Assembly (NCBI GenBank): GCA_944381625.1
Contig: CALWLW010000005.1
Coordinates: forward strand, 1-64,000
Reading direction: 5' to 3'
Origin: an uncultured Lachnoclostridium sp.
Lineage (GTDB): Bacteria > Bacillota > Clostridia > Lachnospirales > Lachnospiraceae
DNA length: 64,000 nucleotides
A program made the position numbers and the translations under genes. Shown piece by piece: positions 24,701 to 32,227 of the stretch. The number at the start of each line of letters is the position of its first letter. Within the stretch, counting starts at the first letter, position 1. The notes beneath the pieces were generated by a model. It saw only the letters and a list, made by a program, of their open reading frames with translations. It had not been told where the DNA came from and searched no databases.

Positions 24701-24757
24701 GTCAGCGAAGAAAATACTCTTTTCTACGAGGGAGACGTGGAGATAGAAAGAAGATGA
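21719..24757 (+). CDS. Receptor-like Ser/Thr kinase with DUF5050-like and BspA-type LRR ectodomain
   Basis: This 1012-residue protein has the order zinc ribbon (CANC...CGQC, residues 6-21), kinase (about 45-320), a TM helix (about 342-362, after KKKKW), an extracellular region that resembles DUF5050 beta-propeller repeats (about 390-690; repeated IYYT, MYMYSS, WIYYVND), and leucine-rich repeats of BspA/LRR_5 type (about 740-1005; IGDHAFYET, IGEYAFGFC, ISDRAFLGC). Kinase motifs: GQGGFGITYVGLD, VAIKEYY, MDYVDG, HRDISPDNIMI, LLDLGAAKD and FSPMEQY. The DFG motif reads DLG and the catalytic loop has Ser in place of Lys. The first six residues (MEVKRC) match those of the zinc-ribbon FHA protein. 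It is last in the operon and looks like the sensor. Confidence 0.9.
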   Translation: MEVKRCANCMAEVEGPVCGQCGFNMEANTQPLHCLKWDTILRGRYWVGRMLGQGGFGITYVGLDMVLNLKVAIKEYYPMGQVSRNGSISGGLRWNTSQAENGQWEAGCESFLKEARKMAKLNDIPEIVRVRDTFYENQTAYIVMDYVDGVTLKKWVLEHGTMSLDECISMLEPLMKGLDKVHRMGLIHRDISPDNIMIRPDGSACLLDLGAAKDLTVSRDGTSQLVTKKGFSPMEQYAESGRLGSWTDVYALCATIYYCVVGRVVPLAPDRVIQDSLSFPEGMRHPLSKEQEKALRKGLAVKPEDRTQTVEELLKELKDAGGNAPEPVPGPIPDDPVTKKKKWIPAVALTVVAAAAVLVICGIAAADPFRETVEALGNSNSNMLNDGGYAAVGDEYEYMLDHDQNLYVCAYDEEEHVFYIDQGVIAAENAAYINQGQDAVYFVRTPEEEGNYQICRMDPDGSNVEILLEGEICQFLQYARLTNGKEYLYFLRMDGEDSTRISRYDLESGEVQDVVSGVIWWFNLYEDAIYYTDIREDEAVLAKSRLDGRREQILVQGEFYDAGFVEDGNMYMYSSNEKALLQLSLEGEKLDGIYGASMNADYYTFAYGDGWIYYVNDGDRSIHRIRSNGTGDELVAEDHYAISICYEDEWIWFYEGMEVDGEMDVTRAYLAYRDGSNLMTVGEATLRQTEEGLQYRLEGGSAIICGYVGEGQDVAIPYTIDGYPVSDIEDNLPADKNYFLNAAEEDLLYELNEEEDGIIITGYTGTLTSFAVPSQVEGLPVVRIGDHAFYETEIEEVVLPRTVKSIGEYAFGFCRDLTYLGLPEGLEVIEAYGVECCYSLDMVQLPESLHTLEDQAFWGSGQTQMHIPAGLLEIGEGAFGYGGGSFEEITVSEDNPNYKAVDGVLFTADGTVLLCYPQGREGAYTVPDGVKEIGTLAFARNTDVTAVTLADTVESISDRAFLGCESLESMEIPDSVWYIANSAFADCDALEYLIVSEENTLFYEGDVEIERR

Positions 24758-24797
24758 CGGACAGCGCCGGTTTTTTTGTATGAGAAGCTGAAGGAAA

Positions 24798-24840
24798 GTG
24801 AAAATTCACTTTTGTTCACAACGATTATGTGAATTTTCAC
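24798..24840. repeat. Perfect 12-bp inverted repeat downstream of the kinase operon
   Basis: GTGAAAATTCAC (24798-24809) and GTGAATTTTCAC (24829-24840) are perfect complements separated by 19 bp. Each arm is itself nearly palindromic. It lies between the operon end and the convergent toxin gene. There is no T-run directly after it, so a simple terminator is unlikely. Confidence 0.6.
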
Positions 24841-24866
24841 AAGGACGTTTTTCGTCTATATATTTT

Positions 24867-24913
24867 AGTCCTCCTGGGTCTTGCTTATTTGCGGGATTTC
24901 AGGAGGACTTTTG
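24867..24913 (+). terminator. Terminator of the FHA/kinase operon
   Basis: AGTCCTCCTG (24867-24876) pairs with CAGGAGGACT (24900-24909) across a 23-nt loop and is followed by TTT. It is oriented for the plus-strand operon. Confidence 0.6.
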
Positions 24914-24932
24914 ATGTGGGTGACAATATTTG

Positions 24933-25340
24933 TTATTTTTTCAAAAATTCAGACGGCGTAATCGCCGGAACGGAGGATCCGGCAAAATCCTTGAGATTCC
25001 TTGTGAGGATATAACTTGCGCCGCTCCGTTCCGCTACGGCGTCCACGACGGCGTCTTCAAAGTCCGGCATGGAACGCGAGAGGGCGGCATGAATATCCGA
25101 ACCCTGTACGTCTGCAAAGGTGACGATCCAGGAAAGCTGTTCGATCCGCTCTTTTGCCTTTTGAGGGGACTGGAACGCCCTGCGGAGCATATAGAAAATA
25201 TCTGTGGCGGCGGACGCAGAGATCAGACATTCTGTATTGGATTCAATGGCTTTGCGGAGCGCCTGGTAGGAATCTGCGAAAAATGGTTCCCGCTTTTGGA
25301 TAATATCCAGAATGACGTTGGTATCGATCAGTATTTTCAT
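24933..25340 (-). CDS. PIN-domain toxin (VapC-like ribonuclease)
   Basis: The 135-residue PIN domain has the first acidic residue in MKILIDTNVILDII (D6) and later acidic residues in MPDFEDAVVDAVAERSGA, which form the Mg-binding active site of VapC-type endoribonucleases. LTRNLKDF is the usual C-terminal motif. The start codon overlaps the stop of the antitoxin gene by 4 bp (ATGA), so the two are translationally coupled. It forms a type II toxin-antitoxin pair with the upstream Phd/YefM-like gene. The RNA target cannot be told from sequence. Confidence 0.9.
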   Translation of the reverse strand: MKILIDTNVILDIIQKREPFFADSYQALRKAIESNTECLISASAATDIFYMLRRAFQSPQKAKERIEQLSWIVTFADVQGSDIHAALSRSMPDFEDAVVDAVAERSGASYILTRNLKDFAGSSVPAITPSEFLKK

Positions 25341-25558
25341 TGTCTGGACAGCCGCTCCTCCCGTATGGTATTTTTATCCATGGTCTGATCCTGCGGGACA
25401 ATCCCCACAAGATCATCCAAAAGCTCCAGCTTATTGACAGTGGGATTTGTGAGGCGGGCAATACTTTTTCCGTTCTTGGTAATGAAAATATCCTGTGACA
25501 TTGCCATTTCCAAATATTTCCCCAGATTGGTTTTAAATTCTGTTGCAGTAATGATCAT
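25337..25558 (-). CDS. Antitoxin of the Phd/YefM family
   Basis: The 73-residue protein has the Phd/YefM fold start MIITATEFKTNLGKYLEMAM and FITKNGKSIARLTN, where the N-terminus binds DNA and the C-terminus binds toxin. It is preceded by a GAGGAGG ribosome binding site and a strong promoter. Phd-type antitoxins paired with PIN toxins are known. It likely represses its own promoter at 25595-25623. Confidence 0.88.
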   Translation of the reverse strand: MIITATEFKTNLGKYLEMAMSQDIFITKNGKSIARLTNPTVNKLELLDDLVGIVPQDQTMDKNTIREERLSRQ

Positions 25559-25594
25559 AAAAATTCCTCCTCAGGACGCACTTTGTATATTGAT

Positions 25595-25623
25595 ATTATA
25601 TACAAATCGAACGAAAATATCAA
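25595..25623 (-). promoter_or_regulatory. Promoter of the Phd-PIN toxin-antitoxin operon
   Basis: On the minus strand TTGATA (25618-25623) and TATAAT (25595-25600) are 17 bp apart. Two direct TCGTTCGA sequences flank the -35 box and may be the antitoxin's operator. Confidence 0.75.
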
Positions 25624-25773
25624 TAAAATGTCGAACGATTTAGAATGGATGATAAGTTTGGGATTATTTGCGACTGGAGAATCAAGAAGTGGGAAGCGGG
25701 ACGGAAAGAGAGAAAAATCGGGGGGTTTCTTATGGAGCATGAGAATGCTCTATGGAAAAGATGGGTTTTATAG

Positions 25774-25807
25774 AGCCGGTGAGTAAGTAATATGCCCACC
25801 GGCTTTT
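25774..25807. terminator. Hairpin downstream of the XRE gene
   Basis: AGCCGGTG (25774-25781) pairs with CACCGGCT (25797-25804) and is followed on the plus strand by TTT. It lies just after the 3' end of the minus-strand XRE gene. T-runs are short on both sides, so strength is uncertain. Confidence 0.45.
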
Positions 25808-25821
25808 CAGCTGTCTCTTGT

Positions 25822-26175
25822 TCAGACTCTTTTCCCCTTTTCCTTCCGCTCCAGATATTCTGCAAATTCCATCAGGGAAAGCTGCCTCTCCGGGGACAGT
25901 GCATAAAACATACGGCACAGCCGCCCGGCGTCTTCCGGAAGGGATGCAAAAGGATCGGCTTCTTCGTCTGATTTGCCGAGAATCAGCCAGTCCAGGGAGA
26001 CGTTGTACAATTCTGCGGTGCGGCAGATCATATCCACGTCAGGACGGCGGACGCCGCGTTCATAGGCAGAATATGTCTGGCGCGCAACATTCAGCTTTTT
26101 ACTGAATTCATCCTGTGTCAGACCGCTCTGGACACGAAGCTCTTTTAAGGTCTCAGAAATCTTGACTTCCCCCAT
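25822..26175 (-). CDS. XRE-family helix-turn-helix regulator
   Basis: This 117-residue protein has an N-terminal HTH_3 domain: ISETLKELRVQSGLTQDEFS, NVARQTYSAYERGVRRPD and LYNVSLDWLILG. A 45-residue tail (ALSPERQLSLMEFAEYLE) probably dimerises. GGAGGGG lies just upstream of the ATG. It faces a tiny Arg-rich ORF (26333-26482) across a 157-bp AT-rich region that contains ATGTCGC and GCGACAT (26190-26196 and 26308-26314), a possible shared operator. Confidence 0.88.
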   Translation of the reverse strand: MGEVKISETLKELRVQSGLTQDEFSKKLNVARQTYSAYERGVRRPDVDMICRTAELYNVSLDWLILGKSDEEADPFASLPEDAGRLCRMFYALSPERQLSLMEFAEYLERKEKGKRV

Positions 26176-26254
26176 GCTTCACCCCTCCAATGTCGCCTTA
26201 TTATAACAATTCACATGATTCTTATGTTAGGATGAAACAAATAAGAGAATTTTA

Positions 26255-26282
26255 TTGCATATAGAGAAAGAAAAAGTATAAA
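26255..26282 (+). promoter_or_regulatory. Candidate promoter of the Arg-rich small ORF
   Basis: TTGCAT (26255-26260) and TATAAA (26277-26282) are 16 bp apart. They lie 51 bp before the small ORF's ATG. A short dyad, ATGTC/GACAT (26295-26314), lies downstream near the expected start. Confidence 0.5.
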
Positions 26283-26332
26283 ATAAAGAATAAAATGTCA
26301 ATAAAGAGCGACATATTTACAAGGTGGGAAAT

Positions 26333-26482
26333 ATGGGAAAGAGGAAGAAGGCCGTTCTCTTCTGGATACGCATCCGGCTGCGTCTGCTGCGCCTGCGGTT
26401 CGTGCGGCTCAAACGGCCGCCGGATGCGAAAACCCCGGAAGAGATGCTGGAAGAAATGAAAAAAAGATCAAAGCTTACTTAG
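26333..26482 (+). CDS. Small Arg/Leu-rich basic protein, function unknown
   Basis: The 49-residue ORF starts MGKRKKAVLFWIRIRLRLLR, so its first half is a strongly cationic, amphipathic stretch of alternating Arg and hydrophobic residues. The second half is a short charged helix (EEMLEEMKKRSKL). AAGGTGGG is 6 bp before the ATG, and a promoter-like pair lies upstream. It is divergent from an XRE regulator and its 3' end overlaps the convergent CYTH gene by 15 bp. Small size means it could be a chance ORF. A membrane-active or nucleic-acid-binding peptide is possible but not shown. Confidence 0.5.
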   Translation: MGKRKKAVLFWIRIRLRLLRLRFVRLKRPPDAKTPEEMLEEMKKRSKLT

Positions 26483-26917
26483 ATTGCTGTTGTGGTATCT
26501 GGTGGAAGATGTCACGTCTTCCCCGAACCACTCCGGCTTCTGGAAGCGCATGGCTTCCTCCTGGGATGAAAATTCCACTTCGGCCAGGATCAGGTCAGGA
26601 AGCGGCGAAGAGAAAAGATCCAGTTCAATGGTATATCCCTGATAGGGAATCCGGTAGCGGCGCTTGGTAATAAGTTTGCCGTCGGCTTTGGATTTCAGAT
26701 GGGCGTAAGCCTCGGCGGTCAGCGGAAGATTGTATTCTTCCCGAACCATCAATCCTTTGGATTTGTAAGTGAGATAATATTCTTCGTCCTGCCTGCGGAT
26801 GCGGACCACAGGCTCCGTGCATAAATATCCCTGTTCGATCTCAGAATAAGGGAAAGTCTCCAGGCGCTCCGGAAGGGTTCGGACGAGGAATTTGCGTTCG
26901 ATTTCGTATGATTTCAT
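26468..26917 (-). CDS. CYTH domain protein (class IV adenylate cyclase/triphosphatase-like)
   Basis: The start is the ATG at 26917 (MKSYEIERKFLV), preceded by CAGGAGG. The EIERKFLV motif (ExExK) begins the triphosphate tunnel of CYTH enzymes. RIRRQDEEYYLTYKS, GKLITKRRYRIPYQGYTIELDLF and LILAEVEFSSQEEA continue the eight-stranded tunnel pattern. Members hydrolyse inorganic triphosphate or similar compounds; the substrate here is unknown. 149 residues. A consensus promoter is at 26982-27010. Its 3' end overlaps the small Arg-rich ORF. Confidence 0.9.
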   Translation of the reverse strand: MKSYEIERKFLVRTLPERLETFPYSEIEQGYLCTEPVVRIRRQDEEYYLTYKSKGLMVREEYNLPLTAEAYAHLKSKADGKLITKRRYRIPYQGYTIELDLFSSPLPDLILAEVEFSSQEEAMRFQKPEWFGEDVTSSTRYHNSNLSKL

Positions 26918-26981
26918 GAAAACCTCCTGATGTGCTTGTGTATCATGACACAAAATATATGCGTTCTTGTTCATGAGCCTT

Positions 26982-27010
26982 ATTATAGTGTAGAACGATG
27001 AAATGTTCAA
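26982..27010 (-). promoter_or_regulatory. Promoter of the CYTH gene
   Basis: On the minus strand TTGAAC (27005-27010) and TATAAT (26982-26987) have a 17-bp spacer. It diverges from the toxin-antitoxin promoter at 27024-27052, so the two start sites are close together. Confidence 0.75.
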
Positions 27011-27023
27011 ATGCGGGTTTCCA

Positions 27024-27052
27024 TTGACAAATACTGGAGCAGGAGATATGAT
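27024..27052 (+). promoter_or_regulatory. Promoter of the second toxin-antitoxin operon
   Basis: TTGACA (27024-27029) and TATGAT (27047-27052) are 17 bp apart, followed 8 bp later by a perfect palindrome that is a likely operator. Confidence 0.75.
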
Positions 27053-27060
27053 AATAATGG

Positions 27061-27074
27061 GTGGGATATCCCAC
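27061..27074 (+). promoter_or_regulatory. Palindromic operator in the antitoxin leader
   Basis: GTGGGATATCCCAC is a perfect 14-bp palindrome at the expected transcription start and 25 bp before the antitoxin ATG. This position suits repression by the antitoxin or the toxin-antitoxin complex. Confidence 0.6.
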
Positions 27075-27099
27075 TTGCAGCATTGTGGGGGTGAAAAAC

Positions 27100-27339
27100 A
27101 TGACAACAGTGAAAGATTACACAGTTCATATTGACAGCAAGAAGAGAGTGACGCTCAGGGGCGCATTATATCAGTATTATCATGTCAAAGAATATGATAA
27201 TGGGTGTATTGTGTTAGAACCAAGAGAACTGACAGTTCCGGACAGTATATCTGTCCGGACTTTAGAAGATATGGACAGAGCAATTAGAAATTTCAAGAAG
27301 GGAGAGGTCTCCCCTGTTGTTGATCTGTCTGAGTTTTGA
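27100..27339 (+). CDS. Probable antitoxin of a RelE-like toxin pair
   Basis: Start at the ATG at 27100 (MTTVKDYTVHIDSKKRVTLR), after GGGGGTG. The 79-residue protein begins with a beta-strand-rich segment (VHIDSKKRVTLRGALYQYYHV) that looks like an AbrB/MazE-type swapped hairpin and ends with an acidic, helical tail. That is the usual shape of an antitoxin: DNA binding first, toxin binding last. I do not recognise the exact family. It is 21 bp upstream of the toxin gene and downstream of a palindromic operator. Confidence 0.65.
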   Translation: MTTVKDYTVHIDSKKRVTLRGALYQYYHVKEYDNGCIVLEPRELTVPDSISVRTLEDMDRAIRNFKKGEVSPVVDLSEF

Positions 27340-27360
27340 AAGAACTGGCGGAGAATGTGA

Positions 27361-27732
27361 ATGGCATATCGTATACGGATGGGGATTCCTGAAATGGCTG
27401 AATTGTGGAACAGACTGCAAACCAGCTATCAAGATGGAACGATAAACAAAAAGGATGCAGAACTTTATAAAAAATGGGGATCCGCACTGAAAAAATTATC
27501 ACAGGATCCGCATTATCCCAGTCTTCATACGCATGATATCGAGCCTTTGTCAAAAAGATATGGTTTAAAAGTATGGGAATCCTATTTAGAGAACAGGAAG
27601 AGCGGAGCCAGAAGGATGTTTAGGGTCTATGGTCCGAATAAGATGGAAATAACGGTTATCGGCCTGGAACCCCATCCGGAGGATGCTAAAAACGGAGCGT
27701 ATGACAGGATAAATCTGTCAGATTTATATTGA
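27361..27732 (+). CDS. RelE/ParE-like toxin
   Basis: The 123-residue protein contains GARRMFRVYGPNKMEITVIGLEPHPED near its C-terminus, which matches RelE-fold toxins whose last strands carry the catalytic basic residues. The N-terminal helices include LWNRLQTSY and AELYKKWGSALKKLSQDP. I recall this PHPED-type subgroup next to small antitoxins in Firmicutes but cannot name it. ATG follows GGCGGAGAATGTGA. It is likely a ribosome-dependent or free RNA endonuclease, or a gyrase poison if ParE-like. Confidence 0.6.
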   Translation: MAYRIRMGIPEMAELWNRLQTSYQDGTINKKDAELYKKWGSALKKLSQDPHYPSLHTHDIEPLSKRYGLKVWESYLENRKSGARRMFRVYGPNKMEITVIGLEPHPEDAKNGAYDRINLSDLY

Positions 27733-27754
27733 AAGCGAAATATGAAATTTGATC

Positions 27755-27787
27755 AAAGGTCGATCAGAGAAATCTGGCCGGCCTTTT
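27755..27787 (+). terminator. Terminator of the RelE-like toxin operon
   Basis: AAAGGTCGATCAGA pairs with TCTGGCCGGCCTTT with loop GAAA, one mismatch and two wobbles, then TT. It lies 22 bp after the toxin stop. Confidence 0.7.
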
Positions 27788-27979
27788 CCTGTACACATAA
27801 CCAGAAAATTTTCACCCCAATATTCCCAAAACACTATGGAACACTCCCTCCAAAAATGGTAAACTGTACTCATAAGCACCCGGCAGTGTGGAAGATGGCT
27901 CCGGAACAGATGCCATGTCTGCATGTGCGGCGCACTGCGAGACTGAAAAAGGTGCGCAAAAAAGAAGGAGGCGTAAAAG

Positions 27980-28537
27980 ATGAGCCAGGTATGTGTGTTT
28001 CTTGCGGATGGATTTGAAGAGATTGAAGGACTGACCGTGGTGGACATCCTGCGCAGGGCAGGCGTGGAGACGGCCATGGTGTCCATAACAGAAAATAAGG
28101 CGGTGACAGGGAGCCACGGTATCCGCGTGGAGGCGGATGTGTGCATGAAGGATGTGGATTTTGCGGACGTGAAGACGCTGGTGCTGCCGGGCGGGATGCC
28201 GGGGACGCTCCATCTTGGCGCCTGTAAAGAATTGACGGATCTGCTCCTTCAGTTCCATAAAGCGGGAAAAGGAGTCGCGGCCATCTGCGCGGCGCCGAGC
28301 ATCCTGGGCGACCTGGGGATCCTGAAAGGCAGGGATGCGGTCTGCTATCCGGGATTTGAGGACCGGCTGGAAGGGGCGAATGTGACGCAGGAGAAAGTGG
28401 CGGCGGATGGTAATGTGACGACCAGCCGCGGCATGGGTACGGCGATCCCGTTTGCGCTTGCGCTGGTGGAACAGCTTGTATCCAAAGAAAAAGCCATGGA
28501 AGTGAAAAAAAGTATTATATACGGACATCAAAACTGA
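27980..28537 (+). CDS. DJ-1/PfpI family protein
   Basis: The 185-residue protein has the DJ-1 layout: CVFLADGFEEIEGLTVVD with the conserved Glu, LVLPGGMPGT and the nucleophile elbow AAICAAPSIL with Cys103. The C-terminus TTSRGMGTAIPFALALVE is typical of the YajL/ThiJ/DJ-1 clade. Members are linked to redox stress and methylglyoxal/glyoxal handling; the precise activity is not settled. AAAGAAGGAGGCG precedes the ATG. It appears monocistronic. Confidence 0.93.
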   Translation: MSQVCVFLADGFEEIEGLTVVDILRRAGVETAMVSITENKAVTGSHGIRVEADVCMKDVDFADVKTLVLPGGMPGTLHLGACKELTDLLLQFHKAGKGVAAICAAPSILGDLGILKGRDAVCYPGFEDRLEGANVTQEKVAADGNVTTSRGMGTAIPFALALVEQLVSKEKAMEVKKSIIYGHQN

Positions 28538-28606
28538 TCGTCCGGCAGAAACTTCCAGCATGTTCCCTCCGTTTCCGCAGATAATAGGAGCATGGAGGTG
28601 AACAGC

Positions 28607-28825
28607 ATGACGAATCAGAACAGCACCGGAAGCAACAGCATGGCTGTACCGGAAGCAAAAGCTGCCATGAACCGTTTTAAAGAGGAAGTCGCCAGCGAGC
28701 TGGGAGTTCCGTTAAAAGACGGTTACAACGGCGATCTGACCAGCAGACAGGCAGGTTCCATCGGCGGAGAGATGGTCAAGAAAATGATCATGAAGCAGGA
28801 ACAGCAGATGTCTTCCGGTCAGTAA
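28607..28825 (+). CDS. Alpha/beta-type small acid-soluble spore protein
   Basis: SASPs coat spore DNA and protect it from UV and heat. The 72-residue protein (start MTNQNSTGSNSMAVPEAKAA) carries the family segments MNRFKEEVASELGVPL and GDLTSRQAGSIGGEMVKKM. The germination protease site (family ExIA/ASE) is expected in FKEEVASE. I use the ATG at 28607, since GGAGGTG lies 7 bp before it; an ATG at 28592 sits inside the ribosome binding site. It indicates a spore former. Expression should depend on the forespore sigma factor, but I do not identify its promoter. Confidence 0.93.
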   Translation: MTNQNSTGSNSMAVPEAKAAMNRFKEEVASELGVPLKDGYNGDLTSRQAGSIGGEMVKKMIMKQEQQMSSGQ

Positions 28826-28847
28826 ATATGAAGTAAAGAAAAAGATC

Positions 28848-28910
28848 CCAGGGCTGTCTGGCCTGACCGCATGGAATATGCGGGAAAAGCCTAGACAGCC
28901 CTGGTTTTTT
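28848..28910 (+). terminator. Terminator of the SASP gene
   Basis: CCAGGGCTGTCT pairs with AGACAGCCCTGG around a long loop that has its own small CCGCAT/ATGCGG hairpin, then TTTTTT (28905-28910). Confidence 0.88.
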
Positions 28911-28991
28911 ATGATATACTTACAAAATGTCTACGAGTATGTAAATAAGGATATACTTATATATAAATACAAGGAGGATATTTTCGAGACA

Positions 28992-30278
28992 ATGAGTGTA
29001 CAGGTAGAAAAACTGGAAAAGAACATGGCTAAGCTGACGGTGGAAGTACCCGCCGAGAAAGTAGAGAAGGCGATTCAGGCCGCATATCAGAAGAACAGAA
29101 AAAGCATCAACATCCCGGGCTTCCGTAAAGGCAAAGCTCCGCGTCAGCTGATCGAGAAGATGTATGGCAAAGAAATTTTCTATAACGATGCCATGGACGC
29201 CCTGCTTCCGGAGGCGTATGCCCAGGCTGTGGATGAGTGCGGGGAAGAGATTGTTTCCCGTCCGCAGGTGGAAGTTGTGCAGATGGAGAGCGGAAAACCG
29301 TTTATCTTCACCGCTTCCGTAGCGGTAAAACCGGAAGTGGCCCTTGGAGAGTATAAAGGCGTACAGGTGGAGAAAGCTCCGGTGGAAGTGACGGACGAGG
29401 AGATCAACGCGAAGATTGACAGAGAAAGAGAAGCAAACTCCAGAACCATCACGGTGGATGACCGTGCGGTGGAAAAGGGAGATATTGTGTCCCTGGATTT
29501 TGAAGGATTTGTGGATGGTGTCGCGTTCGAAGGCGGCAAGGGAGAGAACTACGACCTGACCATCGGTTCCGGTACCTTTATCCCGGGATTTGAGGATCAG
29601 CTTGTGGGCGCTGAGATCGGCAAGGAACTGGACGTGAACGTAACCTTCCCGGAGGAGTACGGTCAGGCAGACCTGGCAGGCAAAGCCGCTGTATTTAAAT
29701 GCAAAGTAAACGGCATCAAGGTAAAAGAACTTCCGGAAGTGGACGATGAGTTCGCGCAGGAAGTGTCCGAGTTTGATACGCTGGATGAATACAAGGCTGA
29801 TATCCGGGCAAAACTTCTGAAGGATAAAGAAGAAGAGGCAAAGAGAGTAAAAGAGGACGCGGTCATCGAGAAGATTATCGAGGGCGCGCAGATGGAGATC
29901 CCGGATCCCATGGTGGAGTATCAGGCAGAGCAGCTGGTGGAAGATTTCGCCAACAGACTGCAGGCTCAGGGGATGTCCCTTCAGGTATATTTCCAGTACA
30001 CCGGCATGACGCAGGAGCAGTACCTGGAGCAGATGAAGCCCAGAGCGCTGAAGAATATCCAGAGCAGGCTGGTGCTGGAGGCAGTGGCTGCCGCAGAAAA
30101 TATCGAGATTACGGACGAAGACATGGAAGCCGAGATGAACCGTATGGCGGAGGCTTACAAGATGGAAGTGGAGAAGGTAAAAGAGCTTCTTGACGATTAT
30201 CAGAAAGAGGAGATCAAGAAAGACCTCGCGATCCAAAAGGCGGTTGATCTGGTGACAGAGGCGGCAGTAGAGGCTTAA
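28992..30278 (+). CDS. tig: Trigger factor
   Basis: This is a ribosome-associated chaperone and peptidyl-prolyl isomerase. Start at ATG 28992 ([20 protein letters not shown]); an upstream in-frame reading from 28878 passes through the previous terminator and is not real. The ribosome-binding loop is [12 protein letters not shown] (family GFRxGKxP). The FKBP domain (about 150-245) contains [14 protein letters not shown] and [11 protein letters not shown]. The C-terminal helical domain ends [10 protein letters not shown]. 428 residues. AGGAGG is 13 nt upstream, slightly far. It begins a tig-clpP-clpX-lon proteostasis cluster. Confidence 0.97.
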   Translation: MSVQVEKLEKNMAKLTVEVPAEKVEKAIQAAYQKNRKSINIPGFRKGKAPRQLIEKMYGKEIFYNDAMDALLPEAYAQAVDECGEEIVSRPQVEVVQMESGKPFIFTASVAVKPEVALGEYKGVQVEKAPVEVTDEEINAKIDREREANSRTITVDDRAVEKGDIVSLDFEGFVDGVAFEGGKGENYDLTIGSGTFIPGFEDQLVGAEIGKELDVNVTFPEEYGQADLAGKAAVFKCKVNGIKVKELPEVDDEFAQEVSEFDTLDEYKADIRAKLLKDKEEEAKRVKEDAVIEKIIEGAQMEIPDPMVEYQAEQLVEDFANRLQAQGMSLQVYFQYTGMTQEQYLEQMKPRALKNIQSRLVLEAVAAAENIEITDEDMEAEMNRMAEAYKMEVEKVKELLDDYQKEEIKKDLAIQKAVDLVTEAAVEA

Positions 30279-30301
30279 TTCACACAGAGACAGTAATTTG
30301 A

Positions 30302-30333
30302 GGGGCATGGCGGGATGGCTGTGCCCTTTTATT
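30302..30333 (+). terminator. Hairpin between tig and clpP
   Basis: GGGGCA pairs with TGCCCT around GGCGGGATGGC and is followed by TTTATT. It could terminate or attenuate transcription between tig and clpP, or stabilise the 3' end of tig mRNA. Confidence 0.5.
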
Positions 30334-30354
30334 CCTGAGAGGAGGAGAACATAC

Positions 30355-30936
30355 ATGGCATTAGTACCTTACGTGATCGAACAGACCAGCAGAGGAGAGA
30401 GAAGCTACGATATTTATTCCCGTCTGTTAAAGGAGAGGATCATATTCCTGGGGGAAGAGGTAAATGAGACGACGGCCAGCCTGGTGGTTGCCCAGCTTCT
30501 TTTCCTGGAGTCGGAGGACCCGGGTAAGGACATTCACCTCTATATCAACAGCCCCGGCGGCTCCGTGACGGCCGGAATGGCAATCTTTGATACCATGAAT
30601 TACATTAAGTGCGACGTATCTACGATCTGCATCGGCATGGCGGCCAGCATGGGCGCGTTCCTGCTGGCAGGAGGAGCAAAAGGCAAACGCTTCGCGCTTC
30701 CCAATGCAGAGATTATGATCCATCAGCCTCTGGGCGGCGCTCAGGGCCAGGCCACGGAGATCGAGATCGCGGCGAAGCATATCCTGCGTACAAGAGAGAA
30801 ATTAAACAGCATTCTGGCAGAACGCACCGGACAGCCGCTGGAAGTGATCCAGAAGGATACGGACCGCGACAATTATATGACTGCGGAAGAGGCGATGGCC
30901 TACGGACTCATCGACCAGGTGATCGCAGGACATTAA
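30355..30936 (+). CDS. clpP: ATP-dependent Clp protease proteolytic subunit
   Basis: The 193-residue serine peptidase assembles into a double heptamer that degrades proteins fed by ClpX. Catalytic triad: Ser98 in [10 protein letters not shown], His123 in MIHQPLGG and Asp172 in [22 protein letters not shown] is conserved. Start at ATG 30355 ([16 protein letters not shown]), preceded by GAGAGGAGG. An extended reading from 30298 runs through the upstream hairpin and is rejected. It is followed by clpX after 18 bp. Confidence 0.98.
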   Translation: MALVPYVIEQTSRGERSYDIYSRLLKERIIFLGEEVNETTASLVVAQLLFLESEDPGKDIHLYINSPGGSVTAGMAIFDTMNYIKCDVSTICIGMAASMGAFLLAGGAKGKRFALPNAEIMIHQPLGGAQGQATEIEIAAKHILRTREKLNSILAERTGQPLEVIQKDTDRDNYMTAEEAMAYGLIDQVIAGH

Positions 30937-30954
30937 GGGAGAATAGAGAAAAGC

Positions 30955-32178
<1,224 letters not shown>

Positions 32179-32180
32179 GA

Positions 32181-32209
32181 AAAAAGGGGCCCATTGCTGG
32201 CTCCTTTTT
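32181..32209 (+). terminator. Terminator after clpX
   Basis: AAAAAGGGGCC pairs with GGCTCCTTTTT with a 7-nt loop and one wobble. The stem contains its own T-run. lon starts only 18 bp later, so some readthrough is likely. Confidence 0.7.
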
Positions 32210-32227
32210 CAGACAATAGGAGGAAGA

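Noticed and set aside
13412..24757. Type VI or type VII secretion locus
   Set aside because: FHA, kinase and PP2C proteins occur in such loci, but no Tss, WXG100, EssC or YukD-like gene is visible here.
25645..25773. 42-codon ORF on the plus strand between the Phd and XRE genes
   Set aside because: It has no ribosome binding site, no clear promoter for its strand, and no motif I recognise.
28878..28991. N-terminal extension of trigger factor
   Set aside because: The reading begins inside the SASP terminator and lacks a ribosome binding site.
30298..30354. N-terminal extension of ClpP
   Set aside because: The extra residues come from the upstream hairpin; the family start MALVPYV with GAGGAG upstream is clear.
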